DNA from: Sphingobium lactosutens
Lineage (GTDB): Bacteria; Pseudomonadota; Alphaproteobacteria; Sphingomonadales; Sphingomonadaceae
Reading direction: 5' to 3'
DNA: 64,000 nt
Assembly: GCF_013393185.1 (NCBI RefSeq)
Contig: NZ_QJQX01000063.1
Span: 1 to 64,000 of the forward strand
Positions 35,093-45,465 of this stretch are shown one piece after another. A program made the position numbers and the translations under genes. Below the pieces are notes generated by a model. It was not told where the DNA came from, made no database searches, and saw only the letters and a list, made by a program, of their open reading frames with translations. Position 1 is the first letter of the stretch. The number at the start of each line of letters is the position of its first letter.

Positions 35093-35767
35093 ATGTCCAA
35101 CGTCGTCGTCCAGAATATCCAGCGGGCGGACCTCTCCGTCATTGATGGCCTTGCCAAGTGCGGGGTCGCGACCGTCCATGAAGCGCAGGGCCGCACCGGC
35201 CTGCTCGCCCCTTATATGCGCCCGATCTACAGCGGCGCACGCATCGCCGGCAGCGCCGTCACCATCTCGGCCGCGCCGGGCGACAACTGGATGGTCCATG
35301 TCGCGATCGAGCAGTTGAAGGAAGGCGATATCCTCCTTCTCGCGCCGACCAGCCCGTGCACCGATGGCTATTTCGGCGACCTGCTCGCCACCTCGGCGCA
35401 GGCGCGCGGTTGCCGTGGCCTGATCATCGACGCAGGCATCCGTGACGTGCGCGACCTGACGCAGATGAACTTCCCCGTCTGGTCGAAGGCGGTTCACGCG
35501 CAGGGTACGGTCAAGAATACGCTCGGGTCGGTCAACATCCCGGTCGTCTGCGCCAACGCGCTGGTCAATCCCGGCGACGTGGTGATCGCCGACGATGACG
35601 GCGTATGCGTCGTTCCTCGCGCCGATGCCGCTGCCGTCCTTGAAAAGGCGCAGGCTCGCGAAGCCGCCGAGGAAGCCAAGCGCGTTCGCCTCGCCGCCGG
35701 AGAACTGGGCCTCGACATCTACAATATGCGCCCGCGTCTGGAAGAGATGGGCCTGAAATATATTTGA
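35093..35767 (+). CDS. ligK: 4-carboxy-4-hydroxy-2-oxoadipate aldolase / oxaloacetate decarboxylase
   Basis: This 224-residue class-II pyruvate aldolase of the RraA-like fold carries out the last step, giving pyruvate and oxaloacetate. It shows [38 protein letters not shown], the metal/substrate motif [16 protein letters not shown] and [17 protein letters not shown]. The ATG at 35093 follows GGGAGAAGGAG. It is the first gene of the rightward lig unit. A 25-bp-stem palindrome separates it from ligU. Confidence 0.95.
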   Translation: MSNVVVQNIQRADLSVIDGLAKCGVATVHEAQGRTGLLAPYMRPIYSGARIAGSAVTISAAPGDNWMVHVAIEQLKEGDILLLAPTSPCTDGYFGDLLATSAQARGCRGLIIDAGIRDVRDLTQMNFPVWSKAVHAQGTVKNTLGSVNIPVVCANALVNPGDVVIADDDGVCVVPRADAAAVLEKAQAREAAEEAKRVRLAAGELGLDIYNMRPRLEEMGLKYI

Positions 35768-35779
35768 AATCCCAAGCTT

Positions 35780-35840
35780 CGTTCGGTTCGAGCCTGTCGA
35801 GAACCGGCGCGCGGAGTTCTCGACAGGCTCGAACCGAACG
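35780..35840. repeat. perfect 25-bp inverted repeat between ligK and ligU
   Basis: The arms at 35780-35804 and 35816-35840 are exact reverse complements around an 11-base loop. The core is gttcggttcgagcctgtc, a sequence I know as a common dispersed palindrome in sphingomonad and related genomes. The second arm ends right at the ligU ribosome site, so the folded RNA could lower ligU translation or stabilise the ligK message. Confidence 0.9.
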
Positions 35841-35850
35841 GAGGTTTGAC

Positions 35851-37787
<1,937 letters not shown>

Positions 37788-37833
37788 ACGATCGCACGCG
37801 CCACCGGCACGAACGGACCGATGGCGCACCGCC

Positions 37834-38724
37834 CTACGACCCGGTCTGGCGCAACAGCTGTTGCGCCCGGCTGAGATGCGGCCGGTCGAGCATACGCCCC
37901 TTATAACCGATCGTACCCGCGCCAGGGTGGGCCGCAAAAAGCGCCACAACCGCCTGAGCCTCGGCAATATCCTCTTCCTGGGGCGAGAAAGCGGCGTTGA
38001 TGACATCGACCTGCGCCGGGTGGATCGCCAGCATGCCACGATAGCCGTCACGGCGCACCTTTTCCGCCCGCACCTTCAAGCCGTCGAGATCACGAAAATC
38101 GCCGTGGATCGTCTCGATCGCGGCGACATTGGCGGCGGCCGCACCCAGCAGGCACAGGCTGCGGGCCAGTTCATAGGTAAATCCATAGCTGCCGTCGGGA
38201 TTGCGGTTGCTGCTGGCGCCGATCGAATCCGCCAGATCCTCCGCCCCCCAGCTCAATGCCACGACACGCGGCGCATCCTTATAGTCGCTCGTATGGAACA
38301 TCGATTCCGCTGTCTCCGTGACGAGGACGATCAAGGGCGTAGATCCTTCCGCTATGCCATTCACCACTTCCAGCGCGGAAAGATAATGGTCCAGTCGCTC
38401 CACATCGGCCCGGCCATTGACCTTGGGCAGCATCAGGCCGCCCGGCCGCGCCGGCATGACGGCGACCAGATCCTGGAGCATATATGGTCCGTCGAGCGGA
38501 TTGATCCGGATCCAGAGACGATCGCGCCCATCCGCCCGCGCCGCCAGAGCATCATGCACCATTTGACGGGCCTGCGCTTTATTGTCCGGTGCGACGGCAT
38601 CTTCCAAGTCGAAGATCACGATATCCGCCGCGCTGTCGGCTGCCTTGGCCATCTTCTTCTCGCTGTCTCCCGGTGCGAAAAGCCAGGAGCGCAGCCTTGC
38701 GGGCGGCGTGGCGGTCATCATCAT
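37834..38724 (-). CDS. HpcH/HpaI or CitE-like (citrate lyase beta family) CoA-ester lyase
   Basis: This protein of about 295 residues has a CitE-type TIM barrel: RSWLFAPGDSEKKMAKAADS, IVIFDLEDAVAPDNKAQAR, RLWIRINPLDGPYMLQDL, LVTETAESMF, ALSWGAEDLADSIGA and AIHPAQVDVINAAFSP. Relatives cleave malyl-, citramalyl- or hydroxymethylglutaryl-type CoA esters. The substrate is not evident from sequence. Three ATGs in a row follow AAAGGAG; the third (38718) has the best spacing. Neighbours give little guidance beyond aromatic-acid breakdown. Confidence 0.83.
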   Translation of the reverse strand: MMMTATPPARLRSWLFAPGDSEKKMAKAADSAADIVIFDLEDAVAPDNKAQARQMVHDALAARADGRDRLWIRINPLDGPYMLQDLVAVMPARPGGLMLPKVNGRADVERLDHYLSALEVVNGIAEGSTPLIVLVTETAESMFHTSDYKDAPRVVALSWGAEDLADSIGASSNRNPDGSYGFTYELARSLCLLGAAAANVAAIETIHGDFRDLDGLKVRAEKVRRDGYRGMLAIHPAQVDVINAAFSPQEEDIAEAQAVVALFAAHPGAGTIGYKGRMLDRPHLSRAQQLLRQTGS

Positions 38725-38763
38725 CTCCTTTGATTATATTATCCGGCTTCGCGCGGTTCGGGA

Positions 38764-39777
38764 TTATTCCAGCGGCTCGCCGGGCCAGGTTTCGGTGTCG
38801 ATCTGCGCCTGGGCGGATTTGGGATAACGCGGTCCGGACACAGCCTCGAAAGTGAAGAGCGCATCGACCGCCGCAAAGACATCAGCCGGCAGATCAAGTG
38901 TCAATGTCGCCAGATTCTCATCCAGATGGACGGTGCTGGTCGTGCCGGGGATCACCACGATATTGGGCCGGCGCGAAAGAACCCATGCCAGGCTCAGTTG
39001 CGCCATGGTGCAACCCACCTGATCCGCGATGGCCTTGAATTGCCCGGCCAATGCGAGATTGCGTTCGAGATGCGGCGACTGGAAACGGGGCATGGCTCCG
39101 CGAATATCGCCTTTGGGAACTCCCGCCGGACCGACACCGCCCGCCAATACACCCCGCGCGACTGGAGAAAAGGCCACGAAGCCGACACTCAGCTCGACGC
39201 ACGCATCCAGCACAGCGACTTCCGCATTGCGCGTCCACGGGGAATATTCCGTTTGCATTGCCGCAATGGGATGGACGGCATGGGCACGCCGCAACGTCGC
39301 TGCCGACATTTCGGACAGGCCGATCGCGCCGATCTTTCCGCTCTCCACCGCCCGCACCAGAGCGCCGACAGACTCCTCGATCGGCACGTTCGCATCGAGC
39401 CTGTGGAGATAGTAGAGGTCGATATGCTCGACATTCAGCCGCCGCAGCGAATCCTCCAGCGTGGCGGTGATCGCCTGCGGCGAACCGTCCAGTCCACGCT
39501 GGCCATCCTTGCCCCCCAGCACGCATTTACTGGCCAGCACGAACTCGTCGCGCCAATCCATCAGGGTGCGGCCAAGCAGCTCCTCATTGGCGCCGAAACC
39601 ATAGAGCGCGGCGGTATCGAAAAAATCCACGCCCTGGTCGAGCGCATGAAGAAGCAGCTTTTCCGCCTGGCGCGGTTCGGGGCGCGGCAGATAGGCATGG
39701 CTCAGATTCATGCAACCGAGGCCGACGGGCGACAGGGTGAAGGGGCCAATGGCTCGGGGCGACGACAAGACAGTCAT
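38764..39777 (-). CDS. aldo/keto reductase
   Basis: This 337-residue NADPH-dependent barrel oxidoreductase shows the catalytic tetrad in GVDFFDTAALYGFGANEE (Asp, Tyr), VLASKCVLG (Lys) and YYLHRLDANVP (His). The cofactor-binding tail WVLSRRPNIVVIPGTTSTVH is also present. It resembles the YakC/perakine-reductase-like subgroup. The ATG at 39777 is preferred; an in-frame start 26 codons upstream adds a non-conserved leader. Substrate unknown. It may belong to the leftward 3-ketoglycoside-like cluster upstream or stand alone. Confidence 0.88.
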   Translation of the reverse strand: MTVLSSPRAIGPFTLSPVGLGCMNLSHAYLPRPEPRQAEKLLLHALDQGVDFFDTAALYGFGANEELLGRTLMDWRDEFVLASKCVLGGKDGQRGLDGSPQAITATLEDSLRRLNVEHIDLYYLHRLDANVPIEESVGALVRAVESGKIGAIGLSEMSAATLRRAHAVHPIAAMQTEYSPWTRNAEVAVLDACVELSVGFVAFSPVARGVLAGGVGPAGVPKGDIRGAMPRFQSPHLERNLALAGQFKAIADQVGCTMAQLSLAWVLSRRPNIVVIPGTTSTVHLDENLATLTLDLPADVFAAVDALFTFEAVSGPRYPKSAQAQIDTETWPGEPLE

Positions 39778-39914
39778 GAGGCGCGGATGATCCTGTTTCC
39801 GGTCGGGGATGACCCGCCATAGCGAGGCTTGTCCGCCAATTCCAGCCATGAACATGCGCCGGCTTTCCTCTCGACCGGCGCCCCGCGACCAAGGCCATCA
39901 GGCTCCAAGGCAGA

Positions 39915-40328
39915 CTATGGGTCAGGAACGACTTCCATGTCGTAGACCAGCACTTTCTGCCAGAGATGCTCGCAGGATTTGACGAATGCCTGATGGATCG
40001 GATGGTCTTGATAGGCCTTCTGGTCCGTCGCACTGTTGAAATGCATCAGTTCCGACACATCATAGCTGGCGTCCACCACATCGCGCCTTTCCGTGCCAGC
40101 GGGCACGCCGATCTGTAGCTTGCGGATGATCGGAATATCCTTGAGCATTCGCAGGCCCGCGATCAACTGGTCGCGATCGGCTTGGGATCCGGGTGTTTTA
40201 AGCCAGAAGAAGACATGATGCACCAGCCTCGCCTCCTCCGGCGGCGGCGCCGCCTTGGCCGAAGACAGGGCTGCGCCTACGCCACCCATCGCCATCATGG
40301 CGGCCATTTCCCTCCTGCTGGTCTTCAC
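39915..40328 (-). CDS. Dabb-domain (stress-responsive alpha/beta barrel) protein with Tat-like signal
   Basis: This 137-residue protein begins VKTSRREMAAMMAMGGVGAA, a twin-arginine-like leader (SRREM) ending near SSAKA, so it is probably periplasmic. The mature part is one Dabb domain (LVHHVFFWLKTPGSQADRDQ, YDVSELMHFNSATDQKAYQD, HPIHQAFVKSCEHLW). A GTG start at 40328 is chosen because GAGGG precedes it. Dabb proteins form dimeric barrels and include polyketide cyclases and sugar-linked proteins. Here it lies at the end of the GMC-dehydrogenase cluster; its function there is unknown. Confidence 0.75.
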   Translation of the reverse strand: MKTSRREMAAMMAMGGVGAALSSAKAAPPPEEARLVHHVFFWLKTPGSQADRDQLIAGLRMLKDIPIIRKLQIGVPAGTERRDVVDASYDVSELMHFNSATDQKAYQDHPIHQAFVKSCEHLWQKVLVYDMEVVPDP

Positions 40329-40386
40329 GATATCATTCCCTCGCAATGAGGGTGGAGCTTCATGCTCCACCCGATGATGATCATAT

Positions 40387-41442
40387 TTAGGGCATATCGG
40401 CTATCGCAACCGAGACGGACTGCCGCTCGACTATGTCGTGATCGAAAATCTCGTCGCTCACCCTTGCCGACCGATCGACATTGCCGAGCGCGGCGATCAG
40501 GCATTGGGTCGCGCGAAAAGCCATGTCTTCCACCGGCTGCCGGATCACCGTGAGAGGGGGCCAGATCCGCGACGCCAGGATCGTGTCGTCAAAACCCGTC
40601 ACCGCCAGATCGCGCGGCAATTGCAGGCCCATCTGGTTTGCCTGGGATATGACACCGGCCGCCAGATCGTCGCTGCTGCAAATGATGGCCGTCGGCCGAT
40701 CATCCCGGTCCAGTAGCGCCTGTGCTGCAGCAATACCCGACGCATAGTCGAACTCTCCATGCTGCACGAGCAGACGTGCTTCCTCGGGAATGGCATGCCT
40801 GCTCAATGCGGCGCGGAAGCCATCGAGCCTGGCAGATACGACGCTGTAATGATCGGGGCCGGCGACATAGGCGATCCGGCGGTGGCCATGGGCGATGACA
40901 CGTTCGGTAATGGAATACATGGCGGCCCGGTTGTCGACCCGGACCGTCGTGACGTCAGGCATGGCCGTGCCCGTCGCGATCGCCGCCAAGGGCACGCCCA
41001 ACGTGGCGAGGACCGGGGATCCGCTCAACTGTTCGGCAAAGGGCGGAATGAGCAGAAGCGCATCGGCGCCGCTGCGCACGAGTTCCTGGGCGATCCGTTC
41101 CGCTTCGCCCCGAGTTACGCCCTCGCCATCGCGCAGGATCAACTGGAGACCATGCGCATTGGTCGCGCGCAGCGTGCCTACCAGCACTGCATCCAGAAAG
41201 GGCGTGCGCCGGTCACTATAGATCAGACCGACGGTCGTCGCTCGCGCCTTGGCCAGTCGGCGCGCCGCCAGATTGGGTACATATCCCAGTTCCGCTATTG
41301 CCGCCCGGACTGCCTCGACCGTGGTGGCGCTTGCTCGGCCGACACCGTTGATGACGTTCGACACCGTCATGGCGGACACGCCAGCCTTTTCCGCCACCGC
41401 ACGGATCGTTACGCCACTTCGTTTTCGTCTCGCCATCACCAT
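40387..41442 (-). CDS. LacI-family transcriptional regulator
   Basis: This 351-residue regulator has an HTH at residues about 11-32 (VTIRAVAEKAGVSAMTVSNV) with hinge helix YVPNLAARRLAKAR. The effector domain includes VGLIYSDRRTPFLDAVLVGT, YVAGPDHYSVVSARLDGFRA, AIICSSDDLAAGVI and AVTGFDDTILASRIWPPLT. It lies in the leftward cluster after the GMC dehydrogenase gene (65 bp gap). It is the best candidate to bind the palindrome at 49207-49220 in front of the cluster (inference). Start codon 41442 or the ATG two codons inside. Confidence 0.87.
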   Translation of the reverse strand: MVMARRKRSGVTIRAVAEKAGVSAMTVSNVINGVGRASATTVEAVRAAIAELGYVPNLAARRLAKARATTVGLIYSDRRTPFLDAVLVGTLRATNAHGLQLILRDGEGVTRGEAERIAQELVRSGADALLLIPPFAEQLSGSPVLATLGVPLAAIATGTAMPDVTTVRVDNRAAMYSITERVIAHGHRRIAYVAGPDHYSVVSARLDGFRAALSRHAIPEEARLLVQHGEFDYASGIAAAQALLDRDDRPTAIICSSDDLAAGVISQANQMGLQLPRDLAVTGFDDTILASRIWPPLTVIRQPVEDMAFRATQCLIAALGNVDRSARVSDEIFDHDIVERQSVSVAIADMP

Positions 41443-41507
41443 TGCCCCCGGCCCCCTGATAGCGGGTTTCGGCTGGCGTCATAGTAGCGAAACGGACCAG
41501 ACAAGGA

Positions 41508-43190
41508 TCAGGCCGCTCCTGCCTTGAGCGACTTGACCGCATGATCCACCGCTCGCACGGTCAGGGCCATGAAAGTCAGTGAAGGATTGACGCAGGAAAT
41601 CGACGCCATCTGCGCACCGTCCGTGACGAACAGGTTGGACGCATCATGCGCCTGGCTCCATTTGTTGAGTACCGAAGCGCGGGGATCGGCTCCCATGCGC
41701 GCGCCGCCCATCTCATGGATCGCGTCACCCGGTACATGCTCTTTCACCTTGCTCTCGACATTGGTGAGACCTGCCGCGCGCAGCATTTTTTCGCCCTGTT
41801 CGCGCGCGTCCGCCATCATCCGCAGTTCATTGTCGCGGAAGGTGACGTTGAACCGCATCAGTGGAATGCCGAAGCGGTCGGTCTTGTTCGGGTTGAGCGC
41901 GACATGATTATCCTCATAGGGTAGGCATTCGCCGAATGCGCCCATCTGGAACTTCCAGCCGCCATAGCGGCGCATCCCTTCCTTCATCGACGCGCCGAAG
42001 CCGACCGGCTTGGACGGTTCGCGATAAGCCCCGCCCTGATAGCCATAGCCACGGCGGAAGCCGACATCCTCATCCTTGCCGATGTTGCGGAAGCGCGGGA
42101 CGTAGATGGCGCCGGGTCGGCGGCCGAATTCGATAAATTCCTCCATGCCGGGGATGTCGCCCTTCACGCCGACGCGGAAGATATGGTCCATGACATAGCG
42201 GCCCAGCGTGCCGCTGGAATCGAAATGGCTCCGCTCGCTGCCCTGCGCGCGCGAGTTCATCAGGATCTGCACCGAACCAAGGGTCGAGGCATTGAGGAAG
42301 ACGAGCTTCGCGGTCACGACTTCGGCCTGACCGGTCTTGGCGTCGACGAAGCGGACACCCGTCACTTTCCGGTTCGCAGGATCATATTCAAGGTTGGTGA
42401 CGACCGCGTCGGACCGCAGCGTGAGCCGTCCCGTCGCCCGCGCGGCGGGCAGCGTGACCGCCTGGGTCGAGAAATAGGCGCCGAAGGAACAGCCATTGCC
42501 GCACTGATTACGGAACTGGCATTTGGTCCGGCCCTGCTCCGGCTTGTCCTCGGTCATGTTGGACAGGCGGGCGTTGATCATCTTGCGGCCGGGAAATTCC
42601 TGCTCCAGCCGCTGCTTCATCCATTTTTCCGCGACGTTCATCGGCATGGGTGGCTGGAACTCGCTATCGGGCAGATAAGAGAGATTCTCGCGCGATCCGG
42701 ACACGCCGATATATTTCTCGACATAGCTGTACCAAGGCACCAGATCATCATAGCCAATCGGCCAGGCGCCATTGATACCCTCGCGCTTGTTCGCTTCGAA
42801 GTCCTCCGCGCTCCAGCGGAAGCTCCAGCGCCCCCAGATCAGCGACTTGCCGCCGACCGCAGCCGGGCGGATCCAGTAGAATTTGCTGCCCTCCCCATAA
42901 TCATAGGGGTTCAGCCGGTCATTATTGTAGAAGGCCTGATTGCTCGGCGCGACATAGCCGTGCTGGGCGATGAAATAGTCGCTCTCGCGCAGCGTGTCCG
43001 GCATGATGTTGCGCGCCGGCACGTCATAGGCGGGCCGCCCGTCATAGGTATAGCCTTCGCCATGCTCGACCATATGGCCGCGATCGAGCATCAGCACGCG
43101 CAGCCCCTTTTCCGTCAGTTCCTTTGCAGCCCAACCGCCGCTGATGCCCGAACCGATGACGATCGCATCGAACCTGTCCGTCGAAGCCAT
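41508..43190 (-). CDS. GMC-family FAD oxidoreductase (glycoside 3-dehydrogenase-like)
   Basis: This 560-residue flavoprotein has the FAD motif DAIVIGSGISGGWAAKELTE at residue 8, VGGKSLIWGRWSFRW, a cysteine-bearing segment CQFRNQCGNGCSFGAYF and HEMGGARMG with the catalytic His. The closing CVNPSLTFMALTVRAVDHA holds the paired Asn. It resembles the large subunit of gluconate 2-dehydrogenase and glucoside 3-dehydrogenases, which oxidise sugar C-3 hydroxyls. It has no signal peptide, so it may travel through Tat bound to the subunit encoded at 44059-44628. Electrons could pass to the cytochrome c at 48803-49174. Confidence 0.85.
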   Translation of the reverse strand: MASTDRFDAIVIGSGISGGWAAKELTEKGLRVLMLDRGHMVEHGEGYTYDGRPAYDVPARNIMPDTLRESDYFIAQHGYVAPSNQAFYNNDRLNPYDYGEGSKFYWIRPAAVGGKSLIWGRWSFRWSAEDFEANKREGINGAWPIGYDDLVPWYSYVEKYIGVSGSRENLSYLPDSEFQPPMPMNVAEKWMKQRLEQEFPGRKMINARLSNMTEDKPEQGRTKCQFRNQCGNGCSFGAYFSTQAVTLPAARATGRLTLRSDAVVTNLEYDPANRKVTGVRFVDAKTGQAEVVTAKLVFLNASTLGSVQILMNSRAQGSERSHFDSSGTLGRYVMDHIFRVGVKGDIPGMEEFIEFGRRPGAIYVPRFRNIGKDEDVGFRRGYGYQGGAYREPSKPVGFGASMKEGMRRYGGWKFQMGAFGECLPYEDNHVALNPNKTDRFGIPLMRFNVTFRDNELRMMADAREQGEKMLRAAGLTNVESKVKEHVPGDAIHEMGGARMGADPRASVLNKWSQAHDASNLFVTDGAQMASISCVNPSLTFMALTVRAVDHAVKSLKAGAA

Positions 43191-43216
43191 GATGATCCTC
43201 TCCTAAAGGATGTCGT

Positions 43217-44062
43217 TCAGAAACGCAGCGCGCGCAGCGTCTGGAAGCTTTTGGTGATGTCCGGGATATAGGGCGCGGGCGACTGGTCGTTTTCGACATA
43301 GAAATGCCGCACCCCTGCAAGCGCATTCAGCTTGAAGATGGCGGCGAAGTCGATCGTACCCAAACCCACCGAGGTCATGCTGCGGTCGGCGCGCATATCC
43401 TTCACATGATAGGAATAGATGCGTCCGGCGAGGCTGCGGATCAGCGCCTGCACATCCTGCCCGGCATGGACGGCCCAGTAAATATCCAGTTCGATCTTCA
43501 CCAACGCGGGATCGCACGCCTTCACCAACCGATCGAACAGGCTGACGCCACCGGGTTTCACGGTAAATTCGAAGTCGTGGTTGTGATAGGCGAAGCCCAG
43601 TCCCGCCGCCTTCAACTGTTCGCCGAACCGATTGATGTTGACGAGCGCGGCGTCCCACGCCTCAACATCGCGATGCTTGTCGACCATATAGGGAAGGACG
43701 ACCGTGTCCGCGCCCAGGGTCTTGGCCATGGCGACGCTGGCGTCGAATTTCTCCAGCAGCGCGTCATAGCCGATATGAAGGGACGGGCATTTAAGGCCCA
43801 GTCGATCCATCGTCTTGCGCAGCAGGGCATGGTCCATGGCGTCATAGCCGCCACCGCCATATTCGACCTCGCGATAGCCGACCTTGGCCACCTTTTCCAA
43901 GGTCGCGACCGGATCAGCGGAGAAAAGCTCTCGCACCGTGTAGAGTTGCAGGCCAATGCTGCGGAGCTGCGCGGCGCGGGCGGTTCCGGTGATGAAGGGC
44001 TGGCTGGCGAGTGCGGCAAGACCGCCGGCGCCCAGCATCATGGAGCGACGATTGATGATCAT
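43217..44062 (-). CDS. TIM-barrel sugar isomerase/epimerase-like protein, Tat-exported
   Basis: This 281-residue AP-endonuclease-2-fold protein has the twin-arginine leader INRRSMMLGAGGLAALASQ ending near TARA. The mature barrel shows IGLQLYTVRELFSADPVATL, LHIGYDALLEKFDASVAMAK, GLGFAYHNHDFEF, KIELDIYWAVHAGQDV and IYSYHVKDMRA, the metal-binding residues of the xylose-isomerase-like family. In 3-ketoglycoside clusters such proteins are candidates for cleaving or rearranging the keto sugar in the periplasm. It is ATGA-coupled to the gluconate-dehydrogenase-subunit-like gene. Confidence 0.83.
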   Translation of the reverse strand: MIINRRSMMLGAGGLAALASQPFITGTARAAQLRSIGLQLYTVRELFSADPVATLEKVAKVGYREVEYGGGGYDAMDHALLRKTMDRLGLKCPSLHIGYDALLEKFDASVAMAKTLGADTVVLPYMVDKHRDVEAWDAALVNINRFGEQLKAAGLGFAYHNHDFEFTVKPGGVSLFDRLVKACDPALVKIELDIYWAVHAGQDVQALIRSLAGRIYSYHVKDMRADRSMTSVGLGTIDFAAIFKLNALAGVRHFYVENDQSPAPYIPDITKSFQTLRALRF

Positions 44063-44628
44063 GCGGAATAGACCTTGTTGACCTGGGAATAGGGGAAGGC
44101 GCCATTATATTCGCCCGGTATCGGCAAATATTCACGTTCCTGCGTGATACCGATCTCTGACGTATAATAGCCGACAATAACCATCTGCCGGAAGGCTTCG
44201 AAAAACTCCTCGCCGTCCGGTAACTCGTCGTTCATCGCCAGCGTGATCAGCGCGTCCTGCTGCTCCGGCGTGGCCTTCACCGCAGGCAGCTTGTAATCCT
44301 GCCGGCTGCGCGCGTCGATTTCGGCAAGGCCCGACAGGATCGGCCCGCGATCTTCCGCCACCGCCCAGTCGGCCAGCAGCTTTTCGATATAGGCGGGCAC
44401 ACCCGCTGCGATGGCGCCGGGCGTGTCGGTCGTCGGGATGATCCGCTCGCACAGCGCCGTCATCAATATGCGTTGATCGGGCGTGAAGACCTGAATGCTG
44501 GGTGCGCCCTGGTCAATGACCGGGATGGCGGCGGCGGGGGCAAGTCCTGCCGCCCGCGCTAGCGGCGCGAAAATCTGCGCGCCGAACATGGCGACGATGC
44601 CGCCGAGCGCATGTCTGCGATCCATCAT
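44059..44628 (-). CDS. gluconate 2-dehydrogenase subunit 3-like protein (Tat signal)
   Basis: This 189-residue protein begins MMDRRHALGGIVAMFGAQIF (twin-arginine leader). The small-subunit domain follows: TPDQRILMTALCERIIPTTD, PGAIAAGVPAYIEKLLADWA, DELPDGEEFFEAFRQMVIVG and YYTSEIGITQEREYLPIPGE. This subunit carries the Tat signal for, and caps, a GMC large subunit. It is coupled by 4-bp overlaps to the DUF1080 gene upstream and the TIM-barrel gene downstream, with the GMC gene one further on. Confidence 0.87.
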   Translation of the reverse strand: MMDRRHALGGIVAMFGAQIFAPLARAAGLAPAAAIPVIDQGAPSIQVFTPDQRILMTALCERIIPTTDTPGAIAAGVPAYIEKLLADWAVAEDRGPILSGLAEIDARSRQDYKLPAVKATPEQQDALITLAMNDELPDGEEFFEAFRQMVIVGYYTSEIGITQEREYLPIPGEYNGAFPYSQVNKVYSA

Positions 44629-45452
44629 TGTCCTGCCCCTTTCAGATCCTGCGCGATGGCTTCTTCCGGCAAGGGCCGGACCCAGATATTGCGGAACGAC
44701 ACCGGCGAGTCATGATCCTGCAACTGGATCGGCGCCTTGTCGCCATGCGACTGATATTGCGCAATCTTGCGCCAGGCGGTCGTGCCCAGCATCGCCTGAT
44801 GGTTCTGCACCAGCACGCCGTTCAGCAGCACCGTCACATAGGCCGGCCGCGTCAGGCTGCCATCCGTTGCGAAATGCGGGCGTTCGAAGATGATGTCGTA
44901 GCTTTGCCATTCGCCCGGTTTGCGCGACGGGTTCACCAGCGGCGGCTTCCACGCATAGACCGCGCCCACCGTCCCGTCTGCATAGGTCGCATTCTGATAG
45001 CCGTCGAGGACCTGCACCTCGTAGCGCTGCATGAACCAGATGCCGCTATTGCCTCGATCTTGCGAGCTTTTCTGCGGCGGGTTGGGCGAGCGGAACTCCA
45101 GATGCAGTTGGACGTCACCAAACTCCTGGCGGGAGATCAGGTTGTTCTCGCCGCCACTTTGTGCACGGGAGGGAATGGTCAGCACGCCCCTGTCCAGTGT
45201 CCATGGACCGCGCTCGCCGCGCCAGGCATCAAGCGATGTGCCGTCGAACAGGATGATCGCGTCGGACGGCGCGCCGCCTAGTGCGGCGGGAGGCGTGACC
45301 ACCGTCGGCGCGGGACGGTCGGGATCATGGACATGCCAGTTGCCGCCCGGCAGGATCGGCGTGTCCTTGAAACCCGGCCTGTCCTGTGCATGAACCAGCG
45401 TTCCGGCCATCAGGCCAGCCGCCATCGCCATGCCGATACGGATGCGCTTCAT
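44625..45452 (-). CDS. DUF1080 protein (3-keto-disaccharide hydrolase type), secreted
   Basis: This 275-residue protein has a signal peptide (MKRIRIGMAMAAGLMAGTLV, cleaved near HAQ). Its concanavalin-like PF06439 domain shows AIILFDGTSLDAWRGERGPW, GDVQLHLEFRSPNPP, DRGNSGIWFMQRYEVQVLDG and GEWQSYDIIFERPHF, ending VSFRNIWVRPL. The family name, 3-keto-disaccharide hydrolase, reflects cleavage of glycosides already oxidised at C-3. Its coupling to the GMC and subunit-3 genes supports that reading. Confidence 0.86.
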   Translation of the reverse strand: MKRIRIGMAMAAGLMAGTLVHAQDRPGFKDTPILPGGNWHVHDPDRPAPTVVTPPAALGGAPSDAIILFDGTSLDAWRGERGPWTLDRGVLTIPSRAQSGGENNLISRQEFGDVQLHLEFRSPNPPQKSSQDRGNSGIWFMQRYEVQVLDGYQNATYADGTVGAVYAWKPPLVNPSRKPGEWQSYDIIFERPHFATDGSLTRPAYVTVLLNGVLVQNHQAMLGTTAWRKIAQYQSHGDKAPIQLQDHDSPVSFRNIWVRPLPEEAIAQDLKGAGQ

Positions 45453-45465
45453 CCTCTCGCTCCCT

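Noticed and set aside
39778..39855. 26-residue leader on the aldo/keto reductase
   Set aside because: It is not conserved in the family, and the protein starts properly at the ATG at 39777.
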